DNA of 64,000 bases from NCBI GenBank assembly GCA_965116695.1, contig OZ220706.1:4154001-4218000 (forward strand), written 5' to 3'. Positions 16,814 to 25,075 of the stretch are shown one piece after another. The translations under genes and the position numbers were made by a program. Each line of letters starts with the position of its first letter. The stretch's first letter is position 1. This DNA comes from JAJDTT01 sp965116695. Lineage in GTDB: Bacteria > Acidobacteriota > UBA6911 > RPQK01 > JAJDTT01. The notes below the pieces were generated by a model. It made no database searches. It was not told the origin of the DNA and saw only the letters and a program-made list of their open reading frames with translations.

Positions 16814-18490
16814 TCATTTCAGGCTGGAGAGTTCCACCGCCTCGAAGTGAAGGCGTTTTCCGCTCCGCATGCTGGCGCCGCCGACCAGCAGGAGCCGCCT
16901 CTCGTAAGGCAGCATACGGTGAAAGAACCGGTCGTCCTCGAGCCGGGCGGCGATTTTCCACTCGCCGCCGCCGGGCTCCAGAACCTGGACGTTGCCGTTG
17001 TAGGTGTTGACGATGAGGCGTCCGTCCACAGAGTAGGCCGAGGCGCCGAACCCTTCCATCCCCTTGCCCCGGTCGGCGTCAGCAAGGGTGTCGATCATGC
17101 CGGGCCCCTGCGACCACTTGCCGCTGCCCGGATCGAAGACGTCGACTCGTGTCGCCGGACCGCCCTTCCGTTGCATTCCGCCGATGGCATAGAGCTTGCC
17201 GTCCAGGTGCCCCAGAGCGAGTGCGCGCCGCAGGAACGGCGGGTCCGGGAGTCGAGTCCATGTGATCTCGTCTTCCGAAAGATCCGCCATCCATGCCGTC
17301 TCGTGCCAGACCGGCTTTTCGCCGCCGAGTTGCCAGCCCCCCACGACGTAGAGCCGGTCCTGGATCACCACGGCGTCGTGGGACGAACGGGGCTCCGGCA
17401 GTTCCGCCAGGGACTCCCATTTCCCCTCCTCCGGGTCGAAACGGACGAAATCCGCGATGGAGCGCAGGTCGTGCTCATCGCCCTCGTCGTTGTGGGCCGT
17501 GAAGCCACCCGCCCGGTACAGCTTGCCGCCATGGGCCACCATGGCCAGCCCCTGCAACCGCGGACCCTGGGCGATGATCTCCCAGTCTCCGGGCTTACTC
17601 AGATTCAGGCGGCTGAGCTGATTGGATTGACTGGTGTTGGAGTAGTGGTGAGCCCGGCCGAAATGTCCGCCGTAGACGTACATCCAGTCACCGATCACCG
17701 CCGCGCCGAAACTAGTGATCCCCCGCGGCAGGTCGGCGAGCCGGGGACTCGCGGCCGGTCCCGTGCCGGCACTTGCTCGGGAGTCTTCCGAAGTGGAAGA
17801 AGACGTGTCGAAGGTGACTGCCGAATAGTGCCGGGCTTCAGCGTATCTCTCTTCCTCGAACCAGCCGGCTTCTTTCTCGATCCACCGGGCCCGGATCTCG
17901 TAGCGGCCGGGGGCCGGCGACTTGAGACGCGTCGTCCCCTCGGCATCGGTCGTGAGCTCCACCGGTTCCCCTCCCGGAGGCGTCACCATGACCTGTGAGT
18001 CGGACGCAGGCTGGCCCTTCCAAAAGACGCCGATCTGAAGCTCTCCGTTGGACAGGAGCGGCGAAACATCCAGATCCAGTTTCCGGGATCGTCTCAGGGC
18101 GTCCCCCGCGTCCCAATTCAGCGACTTGGTGTAGTAGTGGAGCAGCATGGTCTGGTCGCCGTGGGAGAAAGTGCCGTAGAGGCACTCCGCTTCGATGCTT
18201 CCCCGGTCCGAGCCTACGGCCCCGGCAAGCAATCCACCGTCTTCCGTCTCGACCTTGCGAAGTTGGAGAGGGGAGTACTCCCCTTCGGGAGTGCGGTGCC
18301 AGGCCTGCAGCCGGGTCAGTCGGTCCAGGAATTCGGCGGAATCCGGAGTCGCGGTCTCGCTGAAGTAAAACTGGGCTTCTGGATCTCCGTCGTCTGACCT
18401 CTCGATCACAGCCCAGATGAAATGGGCGTGCAGAGATCCTGTAATCAGGACCAATCCCAAGAGGGACACGATCAAGTTTGGAATCTTCAT
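16814..18490 (-). CDS. secreted DUF4198-like plus kelch propeller protein
   Basis: 558 residues with a signal peptide (LIVSLLGLVLITGSLHA). The mature part begins HFIWAVIE, and residues up to ~230 resemble DUF4198/NikM-type beta-sandwich domains (GVFWKGQPASDSQVMV, then a carboxypeptidase-regulatory-like strand TDAEGTTRLKSPAPGRYEIRA). Residues ~255-555 form a kelch propeller with repeats such as GDWMYVYGGHFG, GGKLYRAGG, QDRLYVVGGWQ and DGKLYAIGGMQ. It is the last gene of a four-gene operon headed by a TonB receptor. DUF4198 domains often accompany metal uptake, so a surface metal or ligand-binding role is possible, but this is inference. The final codons are duplicated at 15971-16090. Confidence 0.78.
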   Translation of the reverse strand: MKIPNLIVSLLGLVLITGSLHAHFIWAVIERSDDGDPEAQFYFSETATPDSAEFLDRLTRLQAWHRTPEGEYSPLQLRKVETEDGGLLAGAVGSDRGSIEAECLYGTFSHGDQTMLLHYYTKSLNWDAGDALRRSRKLDLDVSPLLSNGELQIGVFWKGQPASDSQVMVTPPGGEPVELTTDAEGTTRLKSPAPGRYEIRARWIEKEAGWFEEERYAEARHYSAVTFDTSSSTSEDSRASAGTGPAASPRLADLPRGITSFGAAVIGDWMYVYGGHFGRAHHYSNTSQSNQLSRLNLSKPGDWEIIAQGPRLQGLAMVAHGGKLYRAGGFTAHNDEGDEHDLRSIADFVRFDPEEGKWESLAELPEPRSSHDAVVIQDRLYVVGGWQLGGEKPVWHETAWMADLSEDEITWTRLPDPPFLRRALALGHLDGKLYAIGGMQRKGGPATRVDVFDPGSGKWSQGPGMIDTLADADRGKGMEGFGASAYSVDGRLIVNTYNGNVQVLEPGGGEWKIAARLEDDRFFHRMLPYERRLLLVGGASMRSGKRLHFEAVELSSLK

Positions 18491-18548
18491 TTCTGATCTC
18501 CTGGTTGGTAGGCACTGGTGGACACGGCGCCCGTGCCGAACTCCGTTT

Positions 18549-18782
18549 TCACTGGATGAGTTGCTGTGCGTTCTTGTTGGCGGCGTCCTGGCCGGCGATC
18601 TGCTGGGCCGACTCGGCCAGCAGCTCCATCATCTTCCAGTACTGATCCGTCGACAGTCGCAGAGCCGTATTTCCTACGCAGACGTGAATACAGCCGTTGG
18701 GACATTTGGCGACGATTCCAAAATTTTCGCGCCGGGAAAGGACCTGGAATTCATACTTCTGACATTGATCCAACATGTTCAC
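18549..18782 (-). CDS. small Cys-rich protein of unknown function
   Basis: 77 residues. The centre carries KCPNGCIHVCVGNTALRLS, giving Cys-x3-Cys-x3-Cys with a His between the last two, after another Cys near the N-terminus (DQCQKYEF). This could bind a metal ion. The C-terminal half is a predicted helix (YWKMMELLAESAQQIAGQD). There is no signal or membrane segment. It is 58 bases upstream of the kelch gene and 23 downstream of the PQQ-like gene on the same strand, so it is co-transcribed. Short proteins with a C-x-x-G-x-x-H-x(4)-GNTxLR pattern seem familiar to me, but I cannot name a family. The conservation of the spacing argues for a real gene. Confidence 0.65.
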   Translation of the reverse strand: MNMLDQCQKYEFQVLSRRENFGIVAKCPNGCIHVCVGNTALRLSTDQYWKMMELLAESAQQIAGQDAANKNAQQLIQ

Positions 18783-18805
18783 GTCTCCTTAGTATTGGAC
18801 TGCAG

Positions 18806-20032
18806 CTACGATCGGGCGATCTTGATGAGCCTCTCGCCGTAACGAATCAGGAAAGCGGCACCGGCCGCAGCCACGCCGTATTGTCGTCCGCTCGCCAGCG
18901 GAGGATTCTCGGCCAGCTTCTCGAAGCGGCTCGAGGCGAGCAGGACATCGGTTCCCTTTCTCATGGAGAAAAAATAGATCTGGTCTCCCGCGCCGATGGG
19001 GGAGGCCCAGTTCTGGCCCTGGAGCCGCCGGGTCCAGAGCTCTTCTCCGCCGGCCAGGCTCAAGCAATAGGCGACACCGGCCTTGTTGACGAAGTAGGCC
19101 CGATCCCGATAGACCAGCGGCGAGCAGAAATAGGTGGTGGCGTTGGCGGCCCTCCACAGGATTGAAGGCCCGTCCCCGTCCCTTCCCGGGAAGCGAATGG
19201 CCAGGTTGTGCCCCTTCTTGCTGGAGCCGACGATGGCGCCGCCCGGAAACGGGGTCGGGGAGGGAACCCGGTTTCCCTCCAACCCGTCCAGGCTCCAGAT
19301 CATCTTTCCGTCGCCGCTGCGAAATGCGTCGAGGCGATCCCCGCCTCCGGCCAGAATGATCTCTTGGTCCCGGTGCCGGCAGACGGCCGGCGTGCTCCAG
19401 GCGATGCCTTGGGGCCGTTCGGCTCTCCAAAGGTTCTTCCCCGTTTTCTTGTCCGCCGACAGCAGGAAGCCGGGTCCGCCGTGGGCCGCCAGCGCCACGA
19501 CACCGTTCTCCGTGAGCCGCAAGGAGCTGCCGATGCCGTGACGCCCCTGGAACTCGCCGTACTCCTGGACCAGGCTTCGTTGCCAGCGAATCTCGCCGGC
19601 ATGGCTGAGCGCCAGGAACTCCCCGGTCTCGAAGAAAACGTAGACGGAATCGGCATCCGCGGCGGGCGTCGGAGCGGCCTTGCTGACCATATTGCTGACC
19701 TTGATCCGCTGGGTCGGAGAGACGTTCCTCCGCCAGAGGAGTTCTCCCGTTTCCAGACTCAACGACAGGATCGAAAGAGTCTCCTTGTAGGGACCCTCCA
19801 ACGCGGTCAGAAACACCTGCGAGCCATGGATCACAGGACTCGACTGGCCGTAGCCGGGGAGTTGCGTGTCCCACGCCAGGTTCTTCCCGGGGGACCACTC
19901 GAGCGGATAACCGTCTCCCGAGGCCCGGCTCGTCCCCTGCCCGCGAAACCCCGTCCACTGGGCGGCTAGGGAGGGAACGGCCAGGCAAGCCGCAAGAAAA
20001 TTCCGGCGTGAGTGGTGCGGCATTGGTTTCAT
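18806..20032 (-). CDS. PQQ-like (BamB-type) beta-propeller, Tat lipoprotein
   Basis: 408 residues. The N-terminus has both a twin-arginine motif (SRRNFL) and a lipobox-like LAAC, suggesting Tat export with lipid anchoring. The mature part is a repeat propeller of the PQQ-like type: NLAWDTQLPGYGQSSPV, ETGELLWRRNV, AGEIRWQRSL, KTGKNLWRAERP, GDGKMIWSLDG and GGEELWTRRLQG show the GxxxW repeats. Enzymatic PQQ binding is not evident, so a scaffolding or binding role in the periplasm is more likely. It is 44 bases downstream of the TonB receptor gene and precedes the Cys-rich protein. A later start at Met4 is possible. Confidence 0.82.
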   Translation of the reverse strand: MKPMPHHSRRNFLAACLAVPSLAAQWTGFRGQGTSRASGDGYPLEWSPGKNLAWDTQLPGYGQSSPVIHGSQVFLTALEGPYKETLSILSLSLETGELLWRRNVSPTQRIKVSNMVSKAAPTPAADADSVYVFFETGEFLALSHAGEIRWQRSLVQEYGEFQGRHGIGSSLRLTENGVVALAAHGGPGFLLSADKKTGKNLWRAERPQGIAWSTPAVCRHRDQEIILAGGGDRLDAFRSGDGKMIWSLDGLEGNRVPSPTPFPGGAIVGSSKKGHNLAIRFPGRDGDGPSILWRAANATTYFCSPLVYRDRAYFVNKAGVAYCLSLAGGEELWTRRLQGQNWASPIGAGDQIYFFSMRKGTDVLLASSRFEKLAENPPLASGRQYGVAAAGAAFLIRYGERLIKIARS

Positions 20033-20076
20033 ATGGCGCTTCCTCTATTTGGATCTACGACTCGTTTGAGGAGAGG

Positions 20077-22344
20077 TCATTCACGGTTGAAGCTCCAGCG
20101 CAGGCCGACCCGGACCAATCGCCCCGGGTCCGCACGCAAGAACGAGGGGCTGTTTGCGTCCAGGCCAGGGTCCTTGCTGTCGAGCAGGTTGTCCACCACG
20201 AAAAACATCTCCACACCCCGGGCGACGGGTTTGGCCACGTACCAGTCCCAGATCTGGTGGGCGTCGCCGATCAGCAATCCTCCCCGGCCCGAAACCGGCC
20301 ATTTGCTGAAGTAGGTGCCCCGCAGGTTCGTTCGCCATCCGCCAAACCGGGTGGAGCTGTAGAAGATGCGGAAGTTTCCATGATGGCGGTGCCGGCCGCT
20401 GAGGTAGGTGTCGGTCGCCTTGTCACGGGCGTCCAGGTAGGCGTACCCGGCCGAGATCAGCAGATTCCGGGTCAGCTTCAGTTCCAGCTTGCTCTCGACG
20501 CCGGAGGTGTAGACGTTGTCCACGTTCCGGTAGAGGTAAAAGGCACGGAAGAGGGCAGGACTGAACTCGGTCGCGATGCCGTAGGTTCGCAGCAGGCCCC
20601 GCATTTCCCCCGGGTTGGTGGGAAAGCCGATGTACTCCGCCTGGATCAGTTCCTGGATGTCGTTGCGGAAGAAGTTGGCGGCGAAGCGGAAGGTGCCCGC
20701 GCCGTAGTCGAAACCGGCCTGCCAGGTGGTCGACCTCTCCGGTTGCAGGTGCGTGTTTCCGATCACCTGGTAGTGGTGCGTCGGGTTCTGGAACCGGAAG
20801 AAGAGTTGTCCCAGATCGGGCGCTCGAAAACCGCGGCCCACGGTTCCTCGAAGCCGGAAGTTTCCGGCGACGCGGAACAGCCCGCTGGCGCGGGGTACGA
20901 AGTGACTGCCGTACAGATTGTGGCGATTGAAACGGCTGCCCAAGGTCAGAACGAACCGTTCGTGGACGGAGACGCGATCGTTGATCCAGAGATCGACCAT
21001 GTCGATGCCCTGGCCGTCGTTGTCCCCCAGGACCCGGTTGAACCCCCGGTACTCGTCCTGGGTCCACTCCACGCCGCCTTGGAGCAGCTGCCGCGCTCCC
21101 AGGACGTGGGAGATGGAGCTGTCGAAGCGGTAGAGACGCTGATTGAGGTTGGCCACCGAATTGACGGGGCCCGGTTGGGGCAGGATGTCCAGAACCGAGC
21201 TCTCGTCGTATTTCCCGTAGAAACCCCGGAGGTTCCAAGTGGTCAGAGGAGTCAGGCCGACGTCCGCCGAAAGGGCGTAGTTCTGGGCGGTGTCGTCCGT
21301 AATGCTGTCAGTCGGACCGGACGAACTGTAGTAGGCCCCTTTGTCCTGGTTGACGAAGGCATGGGCCGTGGCCCTGAGCTTGAAGCGGTCGGAGAATTCG
21401 TAGCCGAGCTTTCCCAGGTAGTCGTAACGATGAAATCCGGGTCCGGTGGTGCCGAACTGGGAGGGGATCAGGTTGAAGGGATTCTGCTTGTGGCGTTCGG
21501 CCTCGAAGAAGCCGCTCCACTTGTCCTTCACGAAGCCCACGTCCGCCCGCATGTCGAAACGGTTCAGAGATCCGCCGCTGGTGGTGACGCTGGCCTCCAG
21601 TGGATACCGGGGTTCGCGGGTGATCATGTTGATGACGCCGCCGATGGCGTCGGAGCCGTAGACGGCCGAGGAGGCGCCCTTGACGATCTCGATCCGCTCC
21701 AGGCGGCCGACCGACTGACGGTCCATGTTGAGAATGCCCCGTTTGATCCCCTTTGCGCCGACCACCGGAAGCCCGTCGATGAGGATCAGGCTCTGGCGTG
21801 AGTCGATTCCCTGGATCTGGGTTTCGGAACGGCTGGCGGAGGCGCCGCTCCGGGTGACGATTCCCGGTTCCTCCGCGAGGATGTCCCGAACCGTTTCGTA
21901 TCCCGAGTCGTGCAGCATCCTCTTGGGGATCACGTCCACCTTGGTGGTCGAGTTCTCGATCAGCTCCTGCTCCCGGGAGCCGGAGACGACCACGACCTGA
22001 GTGTCCAGAGCGGCAGGCGAGAGTTGCAGCCGCAGGTCGGTGGGCCCGCTCTCTTCCAGATTCAGGTCCTGAGTCGCGCTGTCGAAGCCGGACATGGCCG
22101 CAGTGACCTGGTAACGCCCCCGCTTCGCCAGGAACCGGAATCGGCCCTCGTTGCCGGTGACCTGGTGAATCTCGAGTCCCGAATCCAGATCCCGGAGAAA
22201 GACGTCGGCTCCCACCAGGACCCGGCCGGACGAGTCGAAAACCGTTCCCTCTACGGGTGCTTTGCCATCCCGGGCCGCGAGGGGGCCCAGGGAGGAATAG
22301 ATCAGGAAGATGAATCCGATCGCGATGCGAGCTTTTGTGCTCAT
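20077..22344 (-). CDS. TonB-dependent outer-membrane receptor with carboxypeptidase-regulatory-like N-terminus
   Basis: 755 residues. After a signal peptide (GFIFLIYSSLGPLAA) comes a CarboxypepD_reg-like domain (GTVFDSSGRVLVGADVFL), then a plug domain with a TonB-box-like VVVVSGSRE, GYETVRDILAEEPG and ILIDGLPVVGAKG, and a C-terminal beta-barrel with many Y/W/F strands that ends in RWSFNRE, not in an aromatic residue. Substrate is unknown; the operon partners (PQQ-like propeller, Cys-rich protein, DUF4198-kelch) argue for a specialised ligand, perhaps a metal complex or glycan. The start follows AAGGAG. The 613-base region upstream holds a hairpin, a dispersed repeat and an AT-rich palindrome. 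First gene of the operon. Confidence 0.93.
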   Translation of the reverse strand: MSTKARIAIGFIFLIYSSLGPLAARDGKAPVEGTVFDSSGRVLVGADVFLRDLDSGLEIHQVTGNEGRFRFLAKRGRYQVTAAMSGFDSATQDLNLEESGPTDLRLQLSPAALDTQVVVVSGSREQELIENSTTKVDVIPKRMLHDSGYETVRDILAEEPGIVTRSGASASRSETQIQGIDSRQSLILIDGLPVVGAKGIKRGILNMDRQSVGRLERIEIVKGASSAVYGSDAIGGVINMITREPRYPLEASVTTSGGSLNRFDMRADVGFVKDKWSGFFEAERHKQNPFNLIPSQFGTTGPGFHRYDYLGKLGYEFSDRFKLRATAHAFVNQDKGAYYSSSGPTDSITDDTAQNYALSADVGLTPLTTWNLRGFYGKYDESSVLDILPQPGPVNSVANLNQRLYRFDSSISHVLGARQLLQGGVEWTQDEYRGFNRVLGDNDGQGIDMVDLWINDRVSVHERFVLTLGSRFNRHNLYGSHFVPRASGLFRVAGNFRLRGTVGRGFRAPDLGQLFFRFQNPTHHYQVIGNTHLQPERSTTWQAGFDYGAGTFRFAANFFRNDIQELIQAEYIGFPTNPGEMRGLLRTYGIATEFSPALFRAFYLYRNVDNVYTSGVESKLELKLTRNLLISAGYAYLDARDKATDTYLSGRHRHHGNFRIFYSSTRFGGWRTNLRGTYFSKWPVSGRGGLLIGDAHQIWDWYVAKPVARGVEMFFVVDNLLDSKDPGLDANSPSFLRADPGRLVRVGLRWSFNRE

Positions 22345-22383
22345 GGTGCTCTCCTTCGTTAACCGTGCCGTTTTTCGGTTTGC

Positions 22384-22403
22384 CGCCGGGGGGCTTCCCG
22401 GCG
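22384..22403 (-). promoter_or_regulatory. leader hairpin upstream of the TonB receptor
   Basis: CGCCGGG and CCCGGCG form a perfect 7-bp stem with a 6-base loop, 40 bases before the receptor start. It could be an attenuator or part of a leader structure. No T-run follows, and I recognise no riboswitch. Confidence 0.35.
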
Positions 22404-22664
22404 ACGAAGAGCCGCAAGCGTGATCGGGCGCGCCGTTTGGCGTCGTGGGACTCTACAGGTAGTGGTAGAATCAAAGGGTCAAACAGTTGCCCGAGTCTCT
22501 CTCGCGGCTGTATGGCGAGCAGGAGTTCGGGTCGTCGGGGAGCGGAAACTCACGTACGGCCCGGCTCTTGCCTCACGCCCTTTACATTTTTCTCTGTGTT
22601 TCCTCCTTCACTCTTTCCAGGACTCCGGCCGAATCCCGGTGTTGCGGAACGAATATTACCGATG

Positions 22665-22681
22665 TTGAAATTCAATTTCAA
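22665..22681. promoter_or_regulatory. AT-rich perfect palindrome, possible operator
   Basis: TTGAAATT (22665-22672), C, AATTTCAA (22674-22681). It is a perfect 8-bp inverted repeat in an AT-rich patch of an otherwise GC-rich region, 320 bases before the TonB receptor and 276 before the sensor gene, so it could bind a regulator of either. Confidence 0.4.
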
Positions 22682-22797
22682 TAAGAAATTTTCCCATGGC
22701 TTTCGGCCACTCGATTCAGGCGATCGAATCTCCTCACGCAGGGGCGGCACCTTGCGGCCGCCCTCCCCGGGCCGTCGATTGATGCGGGAACGAAAGA

Positions 22798-22818
22798 GGG
22801 CACCCACAAGGGGTGCCC
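22798..22818. repeat. REP-like palindromic element, copy 1
   Basis: GGGCACCC (22798-22805), loop ACAAG, GGGTGCCC (22811-22818), followed by CTACGTCC. The same unit, reversed, lies at 35078-35130. It is a typical dispersed intergenic palindrome. Confidence 0.55.
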
Positions 22819-22957
22819 CTACGTCCGAACCACCGGGAAAAATGGGGGAACTCCCGACCCTGCCTCGATTGATCCGGTTCACCCCGAGGAGTAACATGAG
22901 CCTCAGCAGTTTGTGGTGGAAGTCCTGCCGCGTCATACGGAAACAGGAGGTGGAACC

Positions 22958-24061
22958 ATGGCCGAACAGACCAGATCCAAGATACGTATCCGGCCCAGGA
23001 TTCTGATCCTCTTTCTGCTCTTGGGGATTCCACCCTTGATCGTCGGACACGTGGTCCTGATCGACGGAGCACGCGCCACCTACACCGAGGTGGTGGCCAA
23101 CCACTTCAGCGAGTCTGCCGACAGTGCCCAGACCCAGCTCTTGAACTACGTGGAACGGATCAGCAACGAAGTGGGCAACCTGACGCGGGTGTCCCAGATC
23201 CTGGACGCCGTCTCCGCTTCCAACCGGAACCGCCTGGAAGGGACCGAACTCGACAGCCAGGTGGAGCAAAGGGAAGGGGATTGGCTGACCCAGGATCCGG
23301 AAAACTCCCGGTTGCAGTCCGGGATCCTGAACAACGAAGCGTCGCGATTCGTGCGCAAGTTCAACAGCATCACCGCCGATTTCCGGGAGATCCTGGTCAC
23401 CGACGCCATGGGGCGCCTGGTCGCCGCCAGCAACAAGACCAGCGACTATTTCCAGGGGGACGAGCAGTGGTGGCAGCGCGCTTATCAGGAGGGTCAGGGA
23501 CAAGCCTTCCACGGAGATATCCAGTTCGACGAGAGCGCCAACGTCTACGGCATGGAGATCGCCCACCCGGTTCGAGATCCCGCCTCGAACGAGGTGATCG
23601 GGGTGATCAAGGCAATCGCGGACGCCCATGCGATCTCTGCGCTGATCGGTGCGACCCGGTTGGGGCCGAACTCCGAGGCGGTCCTCATCGCAGCCGACGG
23701 CACGGGGATACTGGGCCCGGAGAGGACGGTGCGCTACCGTTTTCCCGAAGCCGTCTCTCTGGAGCAGCCGGGACGGCGCTACGTCGAAGCGACCGAAATT
23801 CGCGCCTTGCCGGCGGAGGAACGCCAGGTCTTTCTGGGATTGCCGCAGTTTCGGATCAAGGATCGAATGGCGGAATTGGACTGGATCCTGGTGGTTCAGG
23901 AGCCTTACGAAGAGGTCTATTCGCCTTTCCGGAATCTGAACAGCCGGTTCATTTATTTTGCAGTGTTCGGAGTCGCGTTGGTGCTGGTCCTGGCGCTGAT
24001 CTTTTCCCGAATCCTCTCCGGCCCCGTGATCGAAGCCGACCCGCATCTGGAGCGAATCTGA
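22958..24061 (+). CDS. Cache-domain membrane sensor lacking an output domain
   Basis: 367 residues from ATG 22958, chosen because AGGAGG lies 7 bases upstream. TM1 is at about 15-30 (LILFLLLGIPPLIVGHVV). The extracytoplasmic ~280 residues read as a double-Cache (dCache) domain with FREILVTDAMGRLVAASN, DYFQGDEQWWQRAY and GRRYVEATEIRALPA. TM2 is near 340-355 (FAVFGVALVLVLALIF), followed by SRILSGPVIEADPHLERI, which resembles the start of a HAMP domain, and then the protein stops. Histidine kinases, diguanylate cyclases and chemoreceptors of this layout normally continue for hundreds of residues. It may be truncated by a mutation or use a separate partner. It lies 34 bases before a catabolic operon. 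Confidence 0.75.
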   Translation: MAEQTRSKIRIRPRILILFLLLGIPPLIVGHVVLIDGARATYTEVVANHFSESADSAQTQLLNYVERISNEVGNLTRVSQILDAVSASNRNRLEGTELDSQVEQREGDWLTQDPENSRLQSGILNNEASRFVRKFNSITADFREILVTDAMGRLVAASNKTSDYFQGDEQWWQRAYQEGQGQAFHGDIQFDESANVYGMEIAHPVRDPASNEVIGVIKAIADAHAISALIGATRLGPNSEAVLIAADGTGILGPERTVRYRFPEAVSLEQPGRRYVEATEIRALPAEERQVFLGLPQFRIKDRMAELDWILVVQEPYEEVYSPFRNLNSRFIYFAVFGVALVLVLALIFSRILSGPVIEADPHLERI

Positions 24062-24095
24062 CCGCGGCCGCCTTCAACACGAGATTGATTGAGGG

Positions 24096-25052
24096 ATGAT
24101 CCGTACCGTCCTCGGCGATATCCAGAAAGACCAACTGGGACCCGCCCTGGCCCACGAGCATCTCTACTGCAATATCGCCCGCCACTCAGGCAATCTCGAC
24201 AATGCCATGGTGGACTGGGAGTTGATCGTCCGCGAACTGGATTCGTTCACGGCGGCCGGTGGACGGGGAATCCTGGAGGTGACGCCGGTGGACCTGGAGG
24301 GAGACGCCGCGGCCCTGCGCCGAATCAGCGAGGGCTCCGGCGTCCACATCGTTCGGGGCATCGCCTTCTACCAGGAGGACAGTTATCCGCAGTGGCTGCA
24401 CACGGCGAGCGTGGATCAGATCGAGGACTTCTTCGTGCGGGAGATCGAAGACGGCAGCCAGGGCATTCCGGCCGGTTTCATCGGCGAGGTCGGAAGCCAC
24501 AACCGGCCTGAACCTGATTTCCTCGGATACCGTCTGACGGAAGGAGAGACGCGGGTGTTTCAGGCGGCCGCGAGGGCTCAGAAAAGGACGGGCGTCCTCA
24601 TATCCACCCATGCCTCTCTGGGACGGGCGGGCCACGCCCAGTTGAATGTCCTGGAGGCCGCGGGAGCCGAGCTCTCCCGGGTGGTCATCGGACACTGTGA
24701 CGCCCACTACCACGACGATGAGGAAAAGGACCTGGAGTATTACCTGCCGATTCTGGAGCGGGGCGCCTACGTGGAGTTCGACCTCATCGGGTGGGTCGGC
24801 GAGTGGCCCGGTTGTCCGACCGACGAGATCCGGGCCCGCCGCCTGGCCTCCCTGGTCCGGCTGGGGTACCAGGACCAGTTGCTGGTGGCCACCGATACGT
24901 GCCGACTTTCCCAGCTGCGGGCCAACGGCGGCCGGGGCTACGATTTTTTCTGGAGCGATTTTCTACCGCGGCTGCGGCGGGAGGGGGTCGGACAGGACGC
25001 GTTGGACGCCATCCTGATCCGGAATCCCGGCCGGGCGGCGAACATCTCCTGA
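24096..25052 (+). CDS. phosphotriesterase-family metal hydrolase (lactonase/esterase type)
   Basis: 318 residues of the amidohydrolase fold, phosphotriesterase family. Metal ligands are visible: His20 and His22 in AHEHLY, Glu131 in GFIGEVGS, the position where PTE has a carboxylated lysine, His172 in ISTHASLG, His200 in IGHCDAH, and Asp267 in LVATDTC. Glu as the bridging ligand resembles E. coli PHP and related non-phosphotriesterase enzymes, so a lactonase or ester hydrolase is more likely than organophosphate hydrolysis. There is no signal peptide. It heads a run of isomerase, dehydrogenase and aldolase genes that suggests a catabolic pathway opening a lactone. Regulation could involve the sensor just upstream. 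Confidence 0.88.
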   Translation: MIRTVLGDIQKDQLGPALAHEHLYCNIARHSGNLDNAMVDWELIVRELDSFTAAGGRGILEVTPVDLEGDAAALRRISEGSGVHIVRGIAFYQEDSYPQWLHTASVDQIEDFFVREIEDGSQGIPAGFIGEVGSHNRPEPDFLGYRLTEGETRVFQAAARAQKRTGVLISTHASLGRAGHAQLNVLEAAGAELSRVVIGHCDAHYHDDEEKDLEYYLPILERGAYVEFDLIGWVGEWPGCPTDEIRARRLASLVRLGYQDQLLVATDTCRLSQLRANGGRGYDFFWSDFLPRLRREGVGQDALDAILIRNPGRAANIS

Positions 25053-25075
25053 ATGGACTGTCAAAGAGGGACGCT

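Larger units (their letters stand above)
22345..22957. other. long intergenic region between divergent genes
   Basis: 613 bases separate the TonB receptor start from the Cache sensor start. It holds a 7-bp GC hairpin close to the receptor start, an AT-rich perfect palindrome at 22665-22681, a dispersed REP-like unit at 22798-22818, and no convincing reading frame. Both divergent promoters must lie here. No cobalamin box or other known riboswitch core could be recognised. Confidence 0.6.

Noticed and set aside
15971..16890. The repeats around vapBC as target-site duplications of a recent insertion
   Set aside because: They differ at about 15 percent of bases and one is the end of a real gene, so they are old paralogous copies, not fresh direct repeats.
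22345..22660. Cobalamin or other riboswitch before the TonB receptor
   Set aside because: No recognisable B12-box or other core; only a 7-bp hairpin is supported.
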